Below, piece by piece: positions 43,451 to 43,575 of a DNA stretch of 43,575 nt (within the stretch, counting starts at the first letter, position 1; each line of letters begins with the position of its first letter). The translations under genes were made by a program, and so were the position numbers. The notes beneath the pieces were generated by a model. The model saw nothing but the letters and a program-made list of their open reading frames with translations, was not told the origin of the DNA and ran no database searches. Source of the stretch: Cyanobacteria bacterium CG_2015-22_32_23 (GTDB lineage: Bacteria; Cyanobacteriota; Cyanobacteriia; Cyanobacteriales; Cyanobacteriaceae). Location: assembly GCA_009993045.1 (NCBI GenBank), contig JAACUG010000090.1, forward strand, positions 1-43,575, in the 5' to 3' direction.

Positions 43451-43575
43451 ATGACTACCACTTTACAACAACAACAGTCTTCTTCATGGGAGCAGTTTTG
43501 TCAGTGGATCACTTCTACCAACAACCGCTTATATGTAGGCTGGTTCGGTACTTTGATGATCCCTACTCTCTTAAC
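43451..43575 (+). CDS. psbA: Photosystem II D1 protein (5' part, runs off the window)
   Basis: The first 41 codons are present and read in frame to the right edge. The start [20 protein letters not shown] followed by [20 protein letters not shown] is the D1 N-terminus up to the first membrane helix. D1 binds the primary donor and the manganese cluster of photosystem II and is the protein replaced in photo-damage repair. Which psbA copy or D1 isoform this is depends on residue 130 and others beyond the window. Confidence 0.97.
   Translation, partial: MTTTLQQQQSSSWEQFCQWITSTNNRLYVGWFGTLMIPTLL

Overview
The window reads as chromosome of a low-GC, unicellular-type cyanobacterium, probably of the Cyanobacterium/Geminocystis kind. 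The evidence is the start of psbA (photosystem II D1), cp12, crtD (myxoxanthophyll pathway), a cyanobacterial DUF3685 protein, a FurC/PerR-type regulator and 13 copies of the HIP1 octamer GCGATCGC, far more than chance allows in AT-rich DNA. The genus is an inference from these and from base composition.

Layout. Bases 1-2179 hold the 3' end of an unidentified gene, prmA, a small conserved protein and a secreted pentapeptide/TPR protein. Bases 2287-3399 encode a GluR0-like glutamate-receptor potassium channel. Bases 3488-19397 form the most striking block: a membrane pseudokinase, two secreted COP23-family proteins, an active-looking membrane Ser/Thr kinase, then, on the other strand, an FHA protein with a dynamin-like but P-loop-less core and a membrane-anchored trypsin-like protease, and divergently a 1952-residue two-partner-secretion exoprotein ending in a CHAT (caspase-like) protease, followed by its TpsB transporter. 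The pseudokinase, both COP23 proteins and the kinase all end in the same short motif, C-x(3-5)-L-C plus one or two residues, always on the part predicted to lie outside the cytoplasm. I regard this block as the best candidate for an undescribed envelope-spanning signalling and proteolysis system.

Bases 19405-25522 are a defence and plasticity island: six toxin-antitoxin modules or remnants (several broken by a nonsense codon, a frameshift or palindromic repeats), an M.HhaI-like orphan cytosine methyltransferase between two near-identical copies of one toxin-antitoxin cassette, and a complete type II restriction-modification pair.

Bases 25626-43575 are mostly housekeeping: acnB, an ABC-2 exporter, crtD, cp12, a MITE-like element, tRNA-Ala(GGC), a Tat-type lipoprotein binding protein, a DUF502 protein, an HpsJ-like protein, ftsH, a DUF3685 protein, fur, cobK, a Uma2 nuclease and the psbA promoter with the first 41 codons of psbA.

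How the parts may work together: the kinase, its pseudokinase paralogue and the COP23 proteins could sense an envelope condition. The FHA protein would read phosphothreonine made by the kinase at the inner membrane, and the trypsin-like protease would act in the periplasm. The TpsB pore would send the CHAT exoprotein to the surface. All functional links are inferred from adjacency and domain content.
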